In this document: piece after piece, positions 1-9,556 of the stretch | Layout: each line of letters begins with the position of its first letter | Numbering within the stretch: the stretch's first letter is position 1 | Assembly (NCBI RefSeq): GCF_023195925.1 | Contig: NZ_JALPRE010000001.1 | Span: 434,001-498,000 of the forward strand | Reading direction: 5' to 3' | Length of the DNA: 64,000 bases | Origin: Aquimarina acroporae | GTDB taxonomy: Bacteria > Bacteroidota > Bacteroidia > Flavobacteriales > Flavobacteriaceae | Position numbers and translations under genes: made by a program | The notes under the pieces: generated by a model | What the model was told of the DNA's origin: nothing | The model's input: the letters and a program-made list of their open reading frames with translations, nothing else | The model's database searches: none

Positions 1-1846
1 GATCTTCTGGTGAGTATTTATCGGTACCTAAGTAATCAAAATATCCTGCTGCGATAGGAATTTGTTTGTCATGATCTTGTCCCATGTCAAAAATAATACT
101 CAGGTCAAATAGATCATTATTTTCATTTTCGATATATGAAACCGATAAGCCACTATTAGTTTTTGCTGATTTTATTGCGGTTTTGAAGTCAATAAACTTT
201 GGTTGTAAGCTTGGTGTCTCAAGTTTTTTAAATTCCTGAATAAATGTTGATTCTTTGTCTCTGTTTAGTTCTACAGGAGTAATACCAGGGTTTTCTACTT
301 TTACTATATTTTTATCTTCCCCTTTTATTTTGTGTACTTCGACGTAGTTATTACCATAATGCTTCTTTGCAAAATCGATTACGTCTTGCTTGGTAATTTT
401 CTTCATATCATCAAGCATTGCTAACCTATCTTTCCAATCTGCAAAATGCACAAAAGCTCCTAAATATGCATATGCAGTAGAACTAGCGTTTTCAAATTGA
501 GTAATTCTAGAGAGCTTTAAATCGTTAACAACCGCATCGATCAGCCAATCATCAAATTCACCCTTCTTAATTTTTTCAATTTCACTAAGCAGCAGTTTTT
601 TAACATCATCAAGTGTTTGGTCTGCTTTTGGCATACCAAATAAGATATGCATCCCATAATCATTATTAAAAGTAGTAAATGAAGATGCGTTTTGTACCAA
701 TTGCTTTTGGTTAAGATTCAAATCAATCAACCCTGCTTGTGAATTAGCAAGCATATAATCGATAAGTGTTATCATAGTTTCCTCTTCGGTACCATATCCT
801 CCAGTTCTAAAACCAACATAGATAGATTCTGCTGTAGGTCCAAACACTTCTTTTTTAATTGGTGTGGTAATTGCAGTTTCTTCGGGAAATTTAGGATGCG
901 ATACTTCTTTTGATTCATACTTTCCAAAAGCATCATCAACTTTTTTGATAGTGTTATCAAAATCAATATCACCAACTAATATTACTGCCATATTATTAGG
1001 TACATAATATTTATCAAAATACGCATGAATAGCTTCCATTGATGGATTTTTTAAATGTTCAGACTTACCAATTGTCGTCTGAGTACCATATGGATGAGTT
1101 GGGAATAACCCTTCTAATAGCGCATAATATTGTTTACGACCATCACTATCTTGCCCCCTATTAAACTCTTCATAAACTGCCTCTAACTCTGTATGAAATA
1201 ACCTAAGTACTAATTGGCTAAATCTTTCACTTTCTACTTTTAACCACTTGTCTAATTCATTAGACGGGATTTTATTAACATATACAGTCTGCTCATTTGA
1301 AGTAAAAGCGTTTGTTCCTTCTGCTCCCAAAGAATTTACCATCTTATCGTATTCATTGGCAATAGAAAGCTTCGAAGCTTCTTGAGAAACTTCGTCTATT
1401 TTTTTGTAGATTTCTTTTTTCTTCTCTTCATCCGTTGCAGCCTTATGCTCTTCATATAGATCCGATATTTGCTTAATGATTTCCTTTTCTTTTTCAAAAT
1501 CTAATGTACCAATCTCATCTGTTCCTTTAAAGACCATATGTTCCAAATAGTGTGCAAGACCAGTATTATCTGCAGGGTCATATGTAGAACCGGCTCTAAC
1601 AGCGATAAGCGTTTGTATTTTAGGTTCTTCCTCGTTCTTACCTAAATATACCTTAAGACCATTATCAAGTGTATATAACCTAAGTCCTGTAGGATCATTG
1701 GTGATCGTTTCATAATTAAAACCTGCTGCATCTGTATGCTTTTCAATTTTAATTTCATTGGATGATTTGGTTTCTGATGATGAATTTTTACAATTGCTGA
1801 GTGTAGTTATCAATAGCAATAATAAAATCGATTTGATAATCTTCAT
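1..1846 (-). CDS. M16 family zinc metallopeptidase lipoprotein (C-terminus beyond window)
   Basis: The reading frame is open from an ATG at 1846 to the left edge, so about 615 N-terminal residues are visible and the C-terminus is missing. The first residues form a signal peptide ending in the lipobox LSNC, so Cys19 should be lipidated and the enzyme anchored in the cell envelope. Residues 99-103 read HYLEH, the inverted HxxEH zinc motif of the insulinase/pitrilysin (M16) family, followed about 75 residues later by the acidic segment ELEAVYEEF expected to supply the third zinc ligand. M16 enzymes degrade peptides; the substrate here is unknown. The length suggests the two-domain single-chain form (about 900 residues or more). 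It lies downstream of sucD but a strong hairpin separates them, so it is probably transcribed on its own. Confidence 0.9.
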   Translation of the reverse strand, partial: MKIIKSILLLLLITTLSNCKNSSSETKSSNEIKIEKHTDAAGFNYETITNDPTGLRLYTLDNGLKVYLGKNEEEPKIQTLIAVRAGSTYDPADNTGLAHYLEHMVFKGTDEIGTLDFEKEKEIIKQISDLYEEHKAATDEEKKKEIYKKIDEVSQEASKLSIANEYDKMVNSLGAEGTNAFTSNEQTVYVNKIPSNELDKWLKVESERFSQLVLRLFHTELEAVYEEFNRGQDSDGRKQYYALLEGLFPTHPYGTQTTIGKSEHLKNPSMEAIHAYFDKYYVPNNMAVILVGDIDFDNTIKKVDDAFGKYESKEVSHPKFPEETAITTPIKKEVFGPTAESIYVGFRTGGYGTEEETMITLIDYMLANSQAGLIDLNLNQKQLVQNASSFTTFNNDYGMHILFGMPKADQTLDDVKKLLLSEIEKIKKGEFDDWLIDAVVNDLKLSRITQFENASSTAYAYLGAFVHFADWKDRLAMLDDMKKITKQDVIDFAKKHYGNNYVEVHKIKGEDKNIVKVENPGITPVELNRDKESTFIQEFKKLETPSLQPKFIDFKTAIKSAKTNSGLSVSYIENENNDLFDLSIIFDMGQDHDKQIPIAAGYFDYLGTDKYSPED

Positions 1847-1924
1847 AGATTGATTTTTAGTTTAAATTTCTATAACAGACGTAAAATACATAAATCTGTT
1901 GCAATACCTTGACTTATTCAAATT

Positions 1925-1959
1925 AAAAAACCTCTTGATCATTGATCAAGAGGTTTTTT
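1925..1959 (-). terminator. Rho-independent terminator after sucD
   Basis: A perfect 17-bp inverted repeat around one central base (CCTCTTGATCA paired with TGATCAAGAGG, flanked by A6 and T6) lies 19 bp after the sucD stop. The T-run on both strands means it could act in both directions. It closes the long minus-strand lpx-sucD operon and insulates the M16 gene. Confidence 0.9.
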
Positions 1960-1977
1960 AAGATAATTTTATATTTT

Positions 1978-2850
1978 TTAGCCTAAAACTTCGGCTACTT
2001 TTTTCCCGATTTCTGCAGGAGAATCAACAACGTGAATTCCACATTCTCTCATAATCGCTTTTTTTGCAGCTGCTGTATCTTCGCTTCCACCTACGATTGC
2101 ACCAGCATGTCCCATAGTTCTTCCGGCAGGAGCAGTTTCACCTGCAATAAAACCAACGATTGGCTTATTAGTTCCACTCTCTTTAATCCATTTTGCAGCA
2201 TCAGCTTCCAACTGTCCTCCGATTTCACCAATCATTACTACACATTCAGTTGCTGGATCATTTACTAATAACTCAACAGCTTCTTTAGTAGTTGTACCAA
2301 TAATAGGATCTCCTCCAATACCAATAGCTGTCGTGATTCCTAACCCTTGTTTCACCACCTGATCTGCAGCTTCATAAGTAAGCGTTCCAGACTTAGAAAC
2401 AATACCTACATTTCCTTGCTTAAATACAAAACCAGGCATAATCCCAACTTTAGCTTCTCCCGGTGTGATCACCCCAGGACAATTAGGACCTATGAGCCTA
2501 CATTCTTTATCTTTGATATAGTTAAATGCAGTAATCATATCTGCAACAGGAATACCTTCAGTAATAGTAATAATCACTTTTATTCCAGCATCTGCAGCCT
2601 CCATAATAGCATCTGCAGCAAATGCTGGCGGCACAAAAATAATCGTAGTATCTGCACCAACTTCTTTTACTGCATCTTCTACAGTATTAAATACTGGTTT
2701 GTCAAGATGTACTTGACCTCCTTTACCTGGAGTTACACCTCCTACTATATTTGTTCCGTATTCAATCATTTGACCAGCGTGAAAAGTTCCTTCACTACCT
2801 GTAAACCCTTGAACTATAATTTTTGAATCTTTATTTACTAAAACACTCAT
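1978..2850 (-). CDS. sucD: Succinate--CoA ligase [ADP-forming] subunit alpha
   Basis: This is the alpha subunit of the TCA-cycle enzyme that interconverts succinyl-CoA and succinate with nucleotide phosphorylation. The 290-residue length is normal for the family. The N-terminal CoA-binding Rossmann region ([14 protein letters not shown]) and the GHAGA motif near residue 247, whose His248 is the phosphohistidine, are intact. The beta subunit gene is not adjacent, as is usual in Flavobacteriia where sucC is elsewhere. It is the last gene of the lipid A/efp transcription unit, 75 bp after the NTF2-like gene and directly before a strong terminator. Confidence 0.97.
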   Translation of the reverse strand: MSVLVNKDSKIIVQGFTGSEGTFHAGQMIEYGTNIVGGVTPGKGGQVHLDKPVFNTVEDAVKEVGADTTIIFVPPAFAADAIMEAADAGIKVIITITEGIPVADMITAFNYIKDKECRLIGPNCPGVITPGEAKVGIMPGFVFKQGNVGIVSKSGTLTYEAADQVVKQGLGITTAIGIGGDPIIGTTTKEAVELLVNDPATECVVMIGEIGGQLEADAAKWIKESGTNKPIVGFIAGETAPAGRTMGHAGAIVGGSEDTAAAKKAIMRECGIHVVDSPAEIGKKVAEVLG

Positions 2851-2925
2851 TGCGCTATTTTTTTATTTCTTTTTTGCAGTTCCAAAAGTAAGCTTTTGAT
2901 CACTACTGTTAAAATGAAAATTCAA

Positions 2926-3333
2926 TTATTTTGAAAGAAAAGATTTCATACTCTCTGGAGTAGTATCTCCTTGTTGACTTATTTGATATCCTTTGTATAA
3001 TTTACTGTCTTTGATTTCCCAGATTGTAATAAAATGAGCAATTGCCTCTTCTTTCTCTGGAGCTTCAATAGTTTTTGCAAAATAGGTGTATCGAATAGTT
3101 ACCTGATTTTCCTCTGCAATTAAATGACTAATCTCACATCTAAATGTCTCAAACGATAGAGCCATCTCATTAAACATTGTTTTGATATCATCAAAGCCTT
3201 TCTTGCTAAAACCAAAACTACTGTTCCAATAAAGTTCTATTTCGGGATGCAGATATTTAGAAAAAGCATCTGCGTCATGTATAAGATCTGTTTCATAAAA
3301 TGATCTTACAATATCCTTCGGCGTTGTATTCAT
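2926..3333 (-). CDS. NTF2-like / SnoaL-like domain protein
   Basis: A 135-residue single-domain protein with the layout of the NTF2-like/SnoaL fold: an N-terminal helix (VRSFYETDLIHDADAFSKY), HPEIELYWN, and strands ending in TIWEIKDSKLYKGYQIS. Proteins of this kind are small enzymes or ligand-binding proteins; no catalytic residue set can be named here. The start overlaps the last 4 bases of the upstream LpxD-like gene, indicating translational coupling in the lipid A operon. A second, unrelated NTF2-like gene lies at 41.6 kb. Confidence 0.75.
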   Translation of the reverse strand: MNTTPKDIVRSFYETDLIHDADAFSKYLHPEIELYWNSSFGFSKKGFDDIKTMFNEMALSFETFRCEISHLIAEENQVTIRYTYFAKTIEAPEKEEAIAHFITIWEIKDSKLYKGYQISQQGDTTPESMKSFLSK

Positions 3334-4265
3334 TTATTCTTCAATTTTTCAATTAATTCCGGCACTTGTCTTATGGCTGCAATTTCTTTGTATTTTTTTC
3401 TAAAATCATCTGCAGGCGTACCGAAATAGCTTTTATTCCCCTCTAATGATTTACTTACTCCAGATTGCGCAGAAATAACTGCTTTGGTTCCAATAGTAAT
3501 TGCACTGGTAATTCCTACTTGACCCCAAATGGTAACTTCATCTTCGACGACTACACACCCGGCAATCCCTACTTGTGAAGCAATAAGACATTTTTTTCCG
3601 ACTACCGTATCATGCCCAATGTGAACTTGATTGTCTAATTTTGCTCCTTCCTTTATCGTAGTATCACCTGTTACCCCTCTATCAATTGTACACAAAGCTC
3701 CCAAATCAACATTATCTTCGATAACCACTCTACCCCCAGAAATTAATTTATCAAAACCTTCTGGTCTATTTTTATAATAAAAAGCGTCTGCTCCCAAAAC
3801 TGACCCAGAATGTATCGTAACATTATTTCCTATTACTGCATCATCATAAATACATACATTGGCATGAATTACACAATGGTCACCAATTATAACATTATTA
3901 CCAATAAATGCTCCTGGTTGTATAATCGTTTCTTTACCGATTTTGGCTGATGGTGAGATAATAGCCTCTGCCTTTTGAAAAGGCTTAAAATATCTGGTAA
4001 GCTTATTAAAATCTCTAAATGGATCATCTGATATCAATAATGCTTTGCCTTCTGGGCATTCAACCTTCTTATTGATCAGCACTACTGTAGCTGCACTTTC
4101 TAAAGCTTTATCGTAATACTTTGGATGATCTACAAAAACAATATCTCCTGGAGTAACACCATGAATTTCGTTCATCCCAAGAACAGGAAAGTCTGGGTTT
4201 CCTACAAATTCAGAAGATATGATGGTAGCAATTTGTTCTAATGTGTGTGCTTGAGGAAATTTCAT
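3330..4265 (-). CDS. LpxD-like acyltransferase (second paralogue)
   Basis: A 311-residue left-handed beta-helix protein with many hexapeptide repeats between about residues 100 and 290 (IGNNVIIGDHCVI, IGNNVTIHSGSVLGAD). The N-terminal ~95 residues resemble the uridine-binding domain of LpxD. The segment LDNQVHIGHDTVVG matches the LpxD active-site region, and His218 sits where the catalytic His of LpxD lies. It is more divergent than the canonical lpxD at 7.1-8.2 kb, having GHD where LpxD has AHN, so it may acylate a different sugar or position. It sits 18 bp after efp and overlaps the NTF2-like gene by 4 bp. Confidence 0.8.
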   Translation of the reverse strand: MKFPQAHTLEQIATIISSEFVGNPDFPVLGMNEIHGVTPGDIVFVDHPKYYDKALESAATVVLINKKVECPEGKALLISDDPFRDFNKLTRYFKPFQKAEAIISPSAKIGKETIIQPGAFIGNNVIIGDHCVIHANVCIYDDAVIGNNVTIHSGSVLGADAFYYKNRPEGFDKLISGGRVVIEDNVDLGALCTIDRGVTGDTTIKEGAKLDNQVHIGHDTVVGKKCLIASQVGIAGCVVVEDEVTIWGQVGITSAITIGTKAVISAQSGVSKSLEGNKSYFGTPADDFRKKYKEIAAIRQVPELIEKLKNK

Positions 4266-4283
4266 TAGGAATGATAAGAATGT

Positions 4284-4850
4284 TTATTCTTTGATTCTTT
4301 CTTTATATGTACCTTTTTCTGTTTCAATCTTGATTTTATCACCTTCATTAATAAAAAGTGGCACCATAACCTCTGCTCCTGTTTCGACAGTTGCTGGTTT
4401 TGTAGCATTGGTTGCTGTATTCCCTTTTACACCAGGTTCAGTAGCTGTAACTTCAAGAATAACACTAGCAGGCATTTCAACAGATAGCGGCATCTGATCT
4501 TCAGAATTAATGATAACCGTTACTACTTCTCCCTCTTTTAATAAACCTGGAGCGTCTAATGAAGACTTTTCAAGCGTAATCTGATTATAATCTTCGGTAT
4601 TCATAAAATGATATGTATCTCCCTCTGCATATAAATATTGAAATTTATGAGTCTCAACACGCACATCTTCGATTTTATGCCCAGCAGAAAATGTATTATC
4701 GATTACTTTCCCTGTTGTAACACTTTTAAGTTTTGTTCTTACAAATGCAGGGCCTTTACCAGGTTTTACATGTAAAAACTCTATGATTTTATAAATATCG
4801 TGATTGTATTTAATACACAAACCATTTCTTATATCGCTAGTAGTTGCCAT
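4284..4850 (-). CDS. efp: Translation elongation factor P
   Basis: EF-P relieves ribosome stalling at polyproline stretches. At 188 residues it has the usual three beta-barrel domains. The domain I loop VKPGKGPAFVRTKLK carries Lys32 at the position that is modified in other EF-Ps, and the family C-terminus (INEGDKIKIETEKGTYKERIKE) is present. The modifying enzyme is not in this window. It is embedded in the lipid A operon, 30 bp after lpxA and 18 bp before the LpxD-like gene. Confidence 0.96.
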   Translation of the reverse strand: MATTSDIRNGLCIKYNHDIYKIIEFLHVKPGKGPAFVRTKLKSVTTGKVIDNTFSAGHKIEDVRVETHKFQYLYAEGDTYHFMNTEDYNQITLEKSSLDAPGLLKEGEVVTVIINSEDQMPLSVEMPASVILEVTATEPGVKGNTATNATKPATVETGAEVMVPLFINEGDKIKIETEKGTYKERIKE

Positions 4851-4880
4851 TGTCTATTCTTTAATTATTTCTTAGTCTTT

Positions 4881-5663
4881 TTAATTTGAAAAGTACCCTT
4901 TCATGATACCTCGTTGAGAATTCTTTATAAATTCAAGAACTTCATCACGCTCAGGAGTAGCTTCCATTTCTGCTTCGATGATCGCTACTGCTTGAGAGTT
5001 ATTATAGTTTTGTTGATACAAAATTCTATAGATATTCTGTATTTCTCTAATTTTTTCGGTAGAGAATCCTCTCCTTCTCAACCCAATCGAGTTTATCCCC
5101 ACATATGACAAAGGTTCTCTTGCTGCTTTTACAAAAGGAGGGACATCTTTTCTTACTAGAGAACCTCCGGTAACAAACGCATGATTTCCTATACTACAAA
5201 ACTGTTGAACCGCAGCCATACCAGCTAAAACTACATGGTCGCCAACATTAATATGACCTGCCAAAGTACTATTGTTTGAAAAAATACAATTATCGCCTAC
5301 TATACAATCATGCGCAATATGACAATATGCCATTATCCAACAGTTATTACCAATTTTGGTTTTCATTCTATCTGTAGTACCTCTATTGATAGTCACACAT
5401 TCTCGTATGGTAGTATTATCTCCAATTTCAGTTATTGTGTCTTCATCATTAAACTTCTTGTCCTGAGGAATTGCCGAAATCACCGCTCCAGGAAAAATAC
5501 TGCAATTTTTTCCTATTCTCGCACCTTCCATTATCGTAACATTCGAACCTATCCAGGTTCCCTCACCAATTACAACATTATTGTGTATTGTAGTAAAGGG
5601 CTCAATTACAACATTTTTTGCAATTTTAGCACCGGGATGAACATAGGCTAAAGGTTGATTCAT
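4881..5663 (-). CDS. lpxA: Acyl-ACP--UDP-N-acetylglucosamine O-acyltransferase
   Basis: LpxA transfers a 3-hydroxyacyl chain from ACP to UDP-GlcNAc, the first step of lipid A synthesis in the cytoplasm. The 260 residues consist of hexapeptide repeats (IGEGTWIGSNVTI, IGDNTTIRECVTI) and an alpha-helical C-terminus. The active-site segment CHIAHDC places the catalytic His at 118. The motif RGTTDR of the substrate-binding loop is present. It follows lpxC-fabZ by 72 bp and precedes efp by 30 bp on the same strand. Confidence 0.97.
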   Translation of the reverse strand: MNQPLAYVHPGAKIAKNVVIEPFTTIHNNVVIGEGTWIGSNVTIMEGARIGKNCSIFPGAVISAIPQDKKFNDEDTITEIGDNTTIRECVTINRGTTDRMKTKIGNNCWIMAYCHIAHDCIVGDNCIFSNNSTLAGHINVGDHVVLAGMAAVQQFCSIGNHAFVTGGSLVRKDVPPFVKAAREPLSYVGINSIGLRRRGFSTEKIREIQNIYRILYQQNYNNSQAVAIIEAEMEATPERDEVLEFIKNSQRGIMKGYFSN

Positions 5664-5735
5664 CTGTTTCTTTTATTTGTGTTGACATTTAATTCGTGCT
5701 TTACACACCTAATCAAATATTCAAAGAATTTTAAT

Positions 5736-7139
5736 TTATTTTGATTTTACAATTTGAGCCATCAACTCTGCTTCGGTTACCAACTTGCCATTGGCATAGG
5801 CAAAAGCCTGCATATGACAGATTCCTCTTCGAATTGGAGTAATGAGCTCGAGTTTAAATATTAATGTATCACCAGGTAATACTTGTTGTTTAAACTTTAC
5901 CTTATCTATTTTCATAAAATAAGTAAGATAATTTTCTGGATCAGGAACCGTACTTAAAGCTAAAATACCTCCAGTTTGAGCCATGGCTTCAACCTGAAGT
6001 ACTCCAGGCATTACCGGAGCTCCTGGAAAATGACCTACAAAAAAAGGTTCATTCATCGTAACATTTTTTAAGCCTACCACATGCTTATCAGACATCTCTA
6101 AAATCCTATCTATCAACAAGAAAGGTGGTCTATGCGGAAGCATATCCATAATCTTATTAATATCCATAAAAGGCTCTTTAGACAAATCAAAATGAGGAAC
6201 CTTATTTCGTTTCTCTATTTTAATAATTTTAGAGAGTTTCTTTGCAAATTGAGTATTTACAAAGTGTCCAGGCTTATTTGCAATAACCTTCCCTCTTATT
6301 CTGGTACCAATAAGTGCTAAATCTCCAACAACATCTAATAATTTATGTCTTGCCGCCTCATTAGGGTAATGCAGTGTAAGGTTATCTAAAATTCCATTAG
6401 GTTTAATTGCAATCGAATCCTTACCAAAAGCTACTTTTAACTTCTCCATAGTATCAGGACTCAATTCCTTATCGACATAAACAATAGCATTATTAAGGTC
6501 TCCCCCTTTTATTAAACCATGCTCTAATAGCATTTCTAATTCATGAAGAAAACTGAACGTTCTAGCATCTGCTATTTCCTGCTTGAAGTCTGATAAATGC
6601 TTCAAGGAAGCATTTTGAGTACCTAGTACCTTGGTGCCAAAATCTACCATTGTGGTGATTTGATATTCTTCTGAAGGCATCACTATAATCTCACTTCCAG
6701 AATCTTCATCGGTATACGAAATAACATCTTTTACAATGTATTCTTCTCTATCTTTTTCTTGCTCAACTATACCGGCCTCTTCTAAAGCTTCTATAAAAAA
6801 CTTACTAGAACCATCCATAATTGGAGGTTCTGAAGCATCTAGCTCTATGAGAAGGTTATCAATTTCAAGTCCAACACATGCAGCTAAAACATGTTCTGAA
6901 GTTTGAATACTAACCCCATTTTTCTCAAGGTTCGTACCCCTTTGTGTATTCACCACATAATTAGCATCTGCTTCGATAATTGGATTCCCTTCCAGGTCAA
7001 TTCTACAAAAAGCATAACCATGATCTTCTGGCGCCGGTTTAAAAGTTAAAGTAACATTTTTTCCAGTATGTAAACCTACTCCTGTAAGCTTTACTTCTTC
7101 CTTAATGGTTCTTTGTTTACTAGCAACAATATCACTCAT
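5736..7139 (-). CDS. lpxC/fabZ: Bifunctional UDP-3-O-acyl-N-acetylglucosamine deacetylase / 3-hydroxyacyl-ACP dehydratase
   Basis: A 467-residue fusion. Residues 1 to ~310 are LpxC, the zinc deacetylase committing UDP-GlcNAc to lipid A: His83 (TSEHVLAA), His265 and Asp269 (RHKLLDVVGD) are the expected zinc ligands and His292 (KPGHFVNT) is the general catalyst. Residues ~325-467 are FabZ, the fatty-acid dehydratase, with the motif GHFPGAPVMPGVLQVEAMAQ giving catalytic His370 and Glu384. The fusion is a known Bacteroidota feature that ties hydroxyacyl-ACP use by LpxA/LpxD to its dehydration by FabZ. The start overlaps the end of lpxD by 8 bp. Confidence 0.97.
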   Translation of the reverse strand: MSDIVASKQRTIKEEVKLTGVGLHTGKNVTLTFKPAPEDHGYAFCRIDLEGNPIIEADANYVVNTQRGTNLEKNGVSIQTSEHVLAACVGLEIDNLLIELDASEPPIMDGSSKFFIEALEEAGIVEQEKDREEYIVKDVISYTDEDSGSEIIVMPSEEYQITTMVDFGTKVLGTQNASLKHLSDFKQEIADARTFSFLHELEMLLEHGLIKGGDLNNAIVYVDKELSPDTMEKLKVAFGKDSIAIKPNGILDNLTLHYPNEAARHKLLDVVGDLALIGTRIRGKVIANKPGHFVNTQFAKKLSKIIKIEKRNKVPHFDLSKEPFMDINKIMDMLPHRPPFLLIDRILEMSDKHVVGLKNVTMNEPFFVGHFPGAPVMPGVLQVEAMAQTGGILALSTVPDPENYLTYFMKIDKVKFKQQVLPGDTLIFKLELITPIRRGICHMQAFAYANGKLVTEAELMAQIVKSK

Positions 7140-8160
7140 TATTATCTATCTTTTTCTCTAGTTTGTAAACTCTATCAACAATCTTGGGTAGATTTTTAAA
7201 ATGCACGTACGACTTATTATAGTCTGAATATCCGAGAGCTGGAGATCCTTGAATAGCTTCTCCGTCTTTTATATTTCTTCCAATTCCAGACTGGGCTTGT
7301 ATTCTAACTTTATTACCTATGGTAAGATGGCCTGCAATCCCAACTTGCCCGCCTATTAAACAATGCTTCCCGATTTTGGTCGACCCTGCAATACCAGTTT
7401 GCGCAGCGATAGCAGTATGTTCGCCAATTTCTACATTATGTGCAATCTGAATTTGGTTATCTAACTTAACACCATTGCGTATTATAGTAGATCCTAAAGT
7501 TGCTCGGTCAATAGTAGTGCCCGCTCCAACATCAACATTATCTCCTATTACTACATTACCGGTTTGAGGCACTTTACTGTATTCTCCCTTTTCGTTCGGA
7601 GTAAAACCAAAACCGTCTGCTCCAACTATAGCTCCACTGTGAATTACGCAATCGTTACCTATAATGGTTTCCGAATATATTTTTGCACCTGCAAAAACTA
7701 CTACATTATCTCCAATGGTAACATTATCACCTATATAAACGTTGGGAAAAATTTTTGCATTTCCTCCTATAACCACATTCTCGCCCATATACGAAAATGC
7801 TCCAAAGTATATATTTTCTCCGTAAGTGGCAGTTGTTGATATAAAACTAGGTTGTTCAACCCCTGTTTTATTCATTTTTACCATGTTATAATATTCCAAC
7901 AATTGTGAAAAAGCTTTATACGCATCATCAACTCTAATCAAAGTTGTTTTAATTTCAGATTCTGCTTCAAAACTTTTATCTACAATGGTAATAGATGCAT
8001 CAGTAGAATAGATATATTGGGTATATTTAGGATTAGACAAAAAAGTCAAAGACCCTTCAGTTCCCTCCTCTATTTTAGCTAGTTTGGATACCTCAACAGA
8101 TTCGTCTCCTTCGATTTCTCCGTTAAGTATACCCGCAATTTGTGTGGCTGTAAAAATCAT
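7132..8160 (-). CDS. lpxD: UDP-3-O-(3-hydroxyacyl)glucosamine N-acyltransferase
   Basis: LpxD adds the second hydroxyacyl chain in lipid A synthesis. The 342-residue protein has the N-terminal uridine-binding domain (about 1-105), a long hexapeptide beta-helix (about 110-310) and a C-terminal helix (PKIVDRVYKLEKKIDN). The active-site segment DNQIQIAHNVEIG places the catalytic His at 241. It is the canonical LpxD; the copy at 3.3-4.3 kb is a diverged paralogue. It lies 24 bp downstream of the HD gene and overlaps lpxC-fabZ by 8 bp. Confidence 0.96.
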   Translation of the reverse strand: MIFTATQIAGILNGEIEGDESVEVSKLAKIEEGTEGSLTFLSNPKYTQYIYSTDASITIVDKSFEAESEIKTTLIRVDDAYKAFSQLLEYYNMVKMNKTGVEQPSFISTTATYGENIYFGAFSYMGENVVIGGNAKIFPNVYIGDNVTIGDNVVVFAGAKIYSETIIGNDCVIHSGAIVGADGFGFTPNEKGEYSKVPQTGNVVIGDNVDVGAGTTIDRATLGSTIIRNGVKLDNQIQIAHNVEIGEHTAIAAQTGIAGSTKIGKHCLIGGQVGIAGHLTIGNKVRIQAQSGIGRNIKDGEAIQGSPALGYSDYNKSYVHFKNLPKIVDRVYKLEKKIDNNE

Positions 8161-8184
8161 TCTAGCAAAAGTATAAAAAATGTG

Positions 8185-9414
8185 TTAATGTTTGTACTTT
8201 GGGGAGCACATAAAATATTTAGTTACGGGTTTTGACAAAGCTTCTAGATTGTATTCGTCTGTAGCTTTCACAATATCAACGATTTTCTTTGATTTAAACA
8301 AGATATTAATATTCTGTTTGTTTTGATGATATGCCTGATTAGAAATGGTTCCCTCAAAAATGAAATAACGTGCTTCATCTTCAGAAATTTTATATTTCGA
8401 TGTAAACTTTTCAATCTGTTTTTCTTTTTTTGAGCTATCGAAGGGCTTTTTCTTAATCTTAATTTTAAGCAAATCTCGATTTATAAGCATAGTAGACAAC
8501 TTGCTTAACACAAAATCATCACAGTTCATCCATTCTTTCATAGCAGATACAATATCATAATCGTCTAATCGAGAAAAAGTTTCTAATACTTCTGTGGTAA
8601 AGTCACCTTCCGAAATTTTATGCTTTAGAAAAAATGACAGAGCAGCACTTGCCGGTAAATCCTTACCATTGTCTACCAACTCTTTTGCTCTTTTCAATAC
8701 ACGAATCAACAAACTTTCGGCGACCAAGCTGGTTTTATGAAGATACACCTGCCAATACATCAACCTCCTGGCAAGCAAAAACTTTTCTACAGAATAAATC
8801 CCTTTTTCCTCGATTACAAGTTCATCATTTACAACCGTAAGCATTGTTATTAATCGTTCACTATTAATGTTACCTTCTGCTACTCCGGTATAAAAACTAT
8901 CTCTCTTTAAATAGTCCAGCCTATCCATATCTAACTGGCTAGATATTAACTGATGTAAAAAATTTCGGTGATACTCTCCTTTGAAAATTTGAATAGCAAG
9001 CGTTAAACTCCCGTTAAATTCTTGATTAATTTCCTCCATAAACATCAATGAAATAGACTCATGATTTATTTCATTAACAATACTGTGTTCCATGGCATGT
9101 GAGAATGGACCATGCCCAATATCATGTAACAAAATAGCTGCATACAATGCTTTTTCTTCGTTATCAGAAATAGTAACTCCTTTAAAACGAAGAACTCTCA
9201 CTGCTTTTTGCATAAGATGCATACAACCCAAGGCATGATGAAAACGAGTATGATGAGCACCTGGATAAACTAAATAAGAAAGCCCCATCTGAGAAATTCT
9301 ACGTAATCGCTGAAAATATTTATGCTCTATAAGATCAAAAATTAGTTCATTAGGAATGGTAATAAAACCGTAAATTGGATCGTTTAATATCTTGAGCTTA
9401 TTTCTTGTTTTCAA
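8185..9414 (-). CDS. HD-domain phosphohydrolase (dNTPase/SAMHD1-like)
   Basis: A protein of about 409 residues with the HD metal-binding set H...HD...D: HHTRFHHALGCMHL and LLHDIGHGPFSHAMEH, followed by the Asp in LDMDRLDYLKRDSFYTG. This places it in the dGTPase/SAMHD1-like group (COG1078 type); its real substrate is not known. The first ATG in frame is at 9447 but is immediately followed by a TATATTTG promoter box (9444-9437), so it should not be in the mRNA. The TTG at 9414, leading into KTRNKLKILNDPIYGFI where conservation is expected to begin, is the preferred start. It heads the lipid A operon. Confidence 0.85.
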   Translation of the reverse strand: MKTRNKLKILNDPIYGFITIPNELIFDLIEHKYFQRLRRISQMGLSYLVYPGAHHTRFHHALGCMHLMQKAVRVLRFKGVTISDNEEKALYAAILLHDIGHGPFSHAMEHSIVNEINHESISLMFMEEINQEFNGSLTLAIQIFKGEYHRNFLHQLISSQLDMDRLDYLKRDSFYTGVAEGNINSERLITMLTVVNDELVIEEKGIYSVEKFLLARRLMYWQVYLHKTSLVAESLLIRVLKRAKELVDNGKDLPASAALSFFLKHKISEGDFTTEVLETFSRLDDYDIVSAMKEWMNCDDFVLSKLSTMLINRDLLKIKIKKKPFDSSKKEKQIEKFTSKYKISEDEARYFIFEGTISNQAYHQNKQNINILFKSKKIVDIVKATDEYNLEALSKPVTKYFMCSPKYKH

Positions 9415-9436
9415 GTTTACTTTAATTTTACTGAGG

Positions 9437-9444
9437 CAAATATA
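9437..9444 (-). promoter_or_regulatory. -7 promoter box TATATTTG of the lpx operon
   Basis: On the minus strand TATATTTG fits the Bacteroidota sigma factor -7 consensus TAnnTTTG. No clear -33 TTG is seen at the expected distance. It lies about 23 bases upstream of the preferred TTG start of the HD gene and overlaps the codons after the upstream ATG, which decides the start choice. Confidence 0.55.
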
Positions 9445-9556
9445 CATATATGGTATTCATATACTGCATATCATGAAAATTTTAAGCAATACTTAAGTTT
9501 AAATAAAGAGTAAATACGCTATATTAACAATCTTAAAAATTATAAAATCAAAATTA

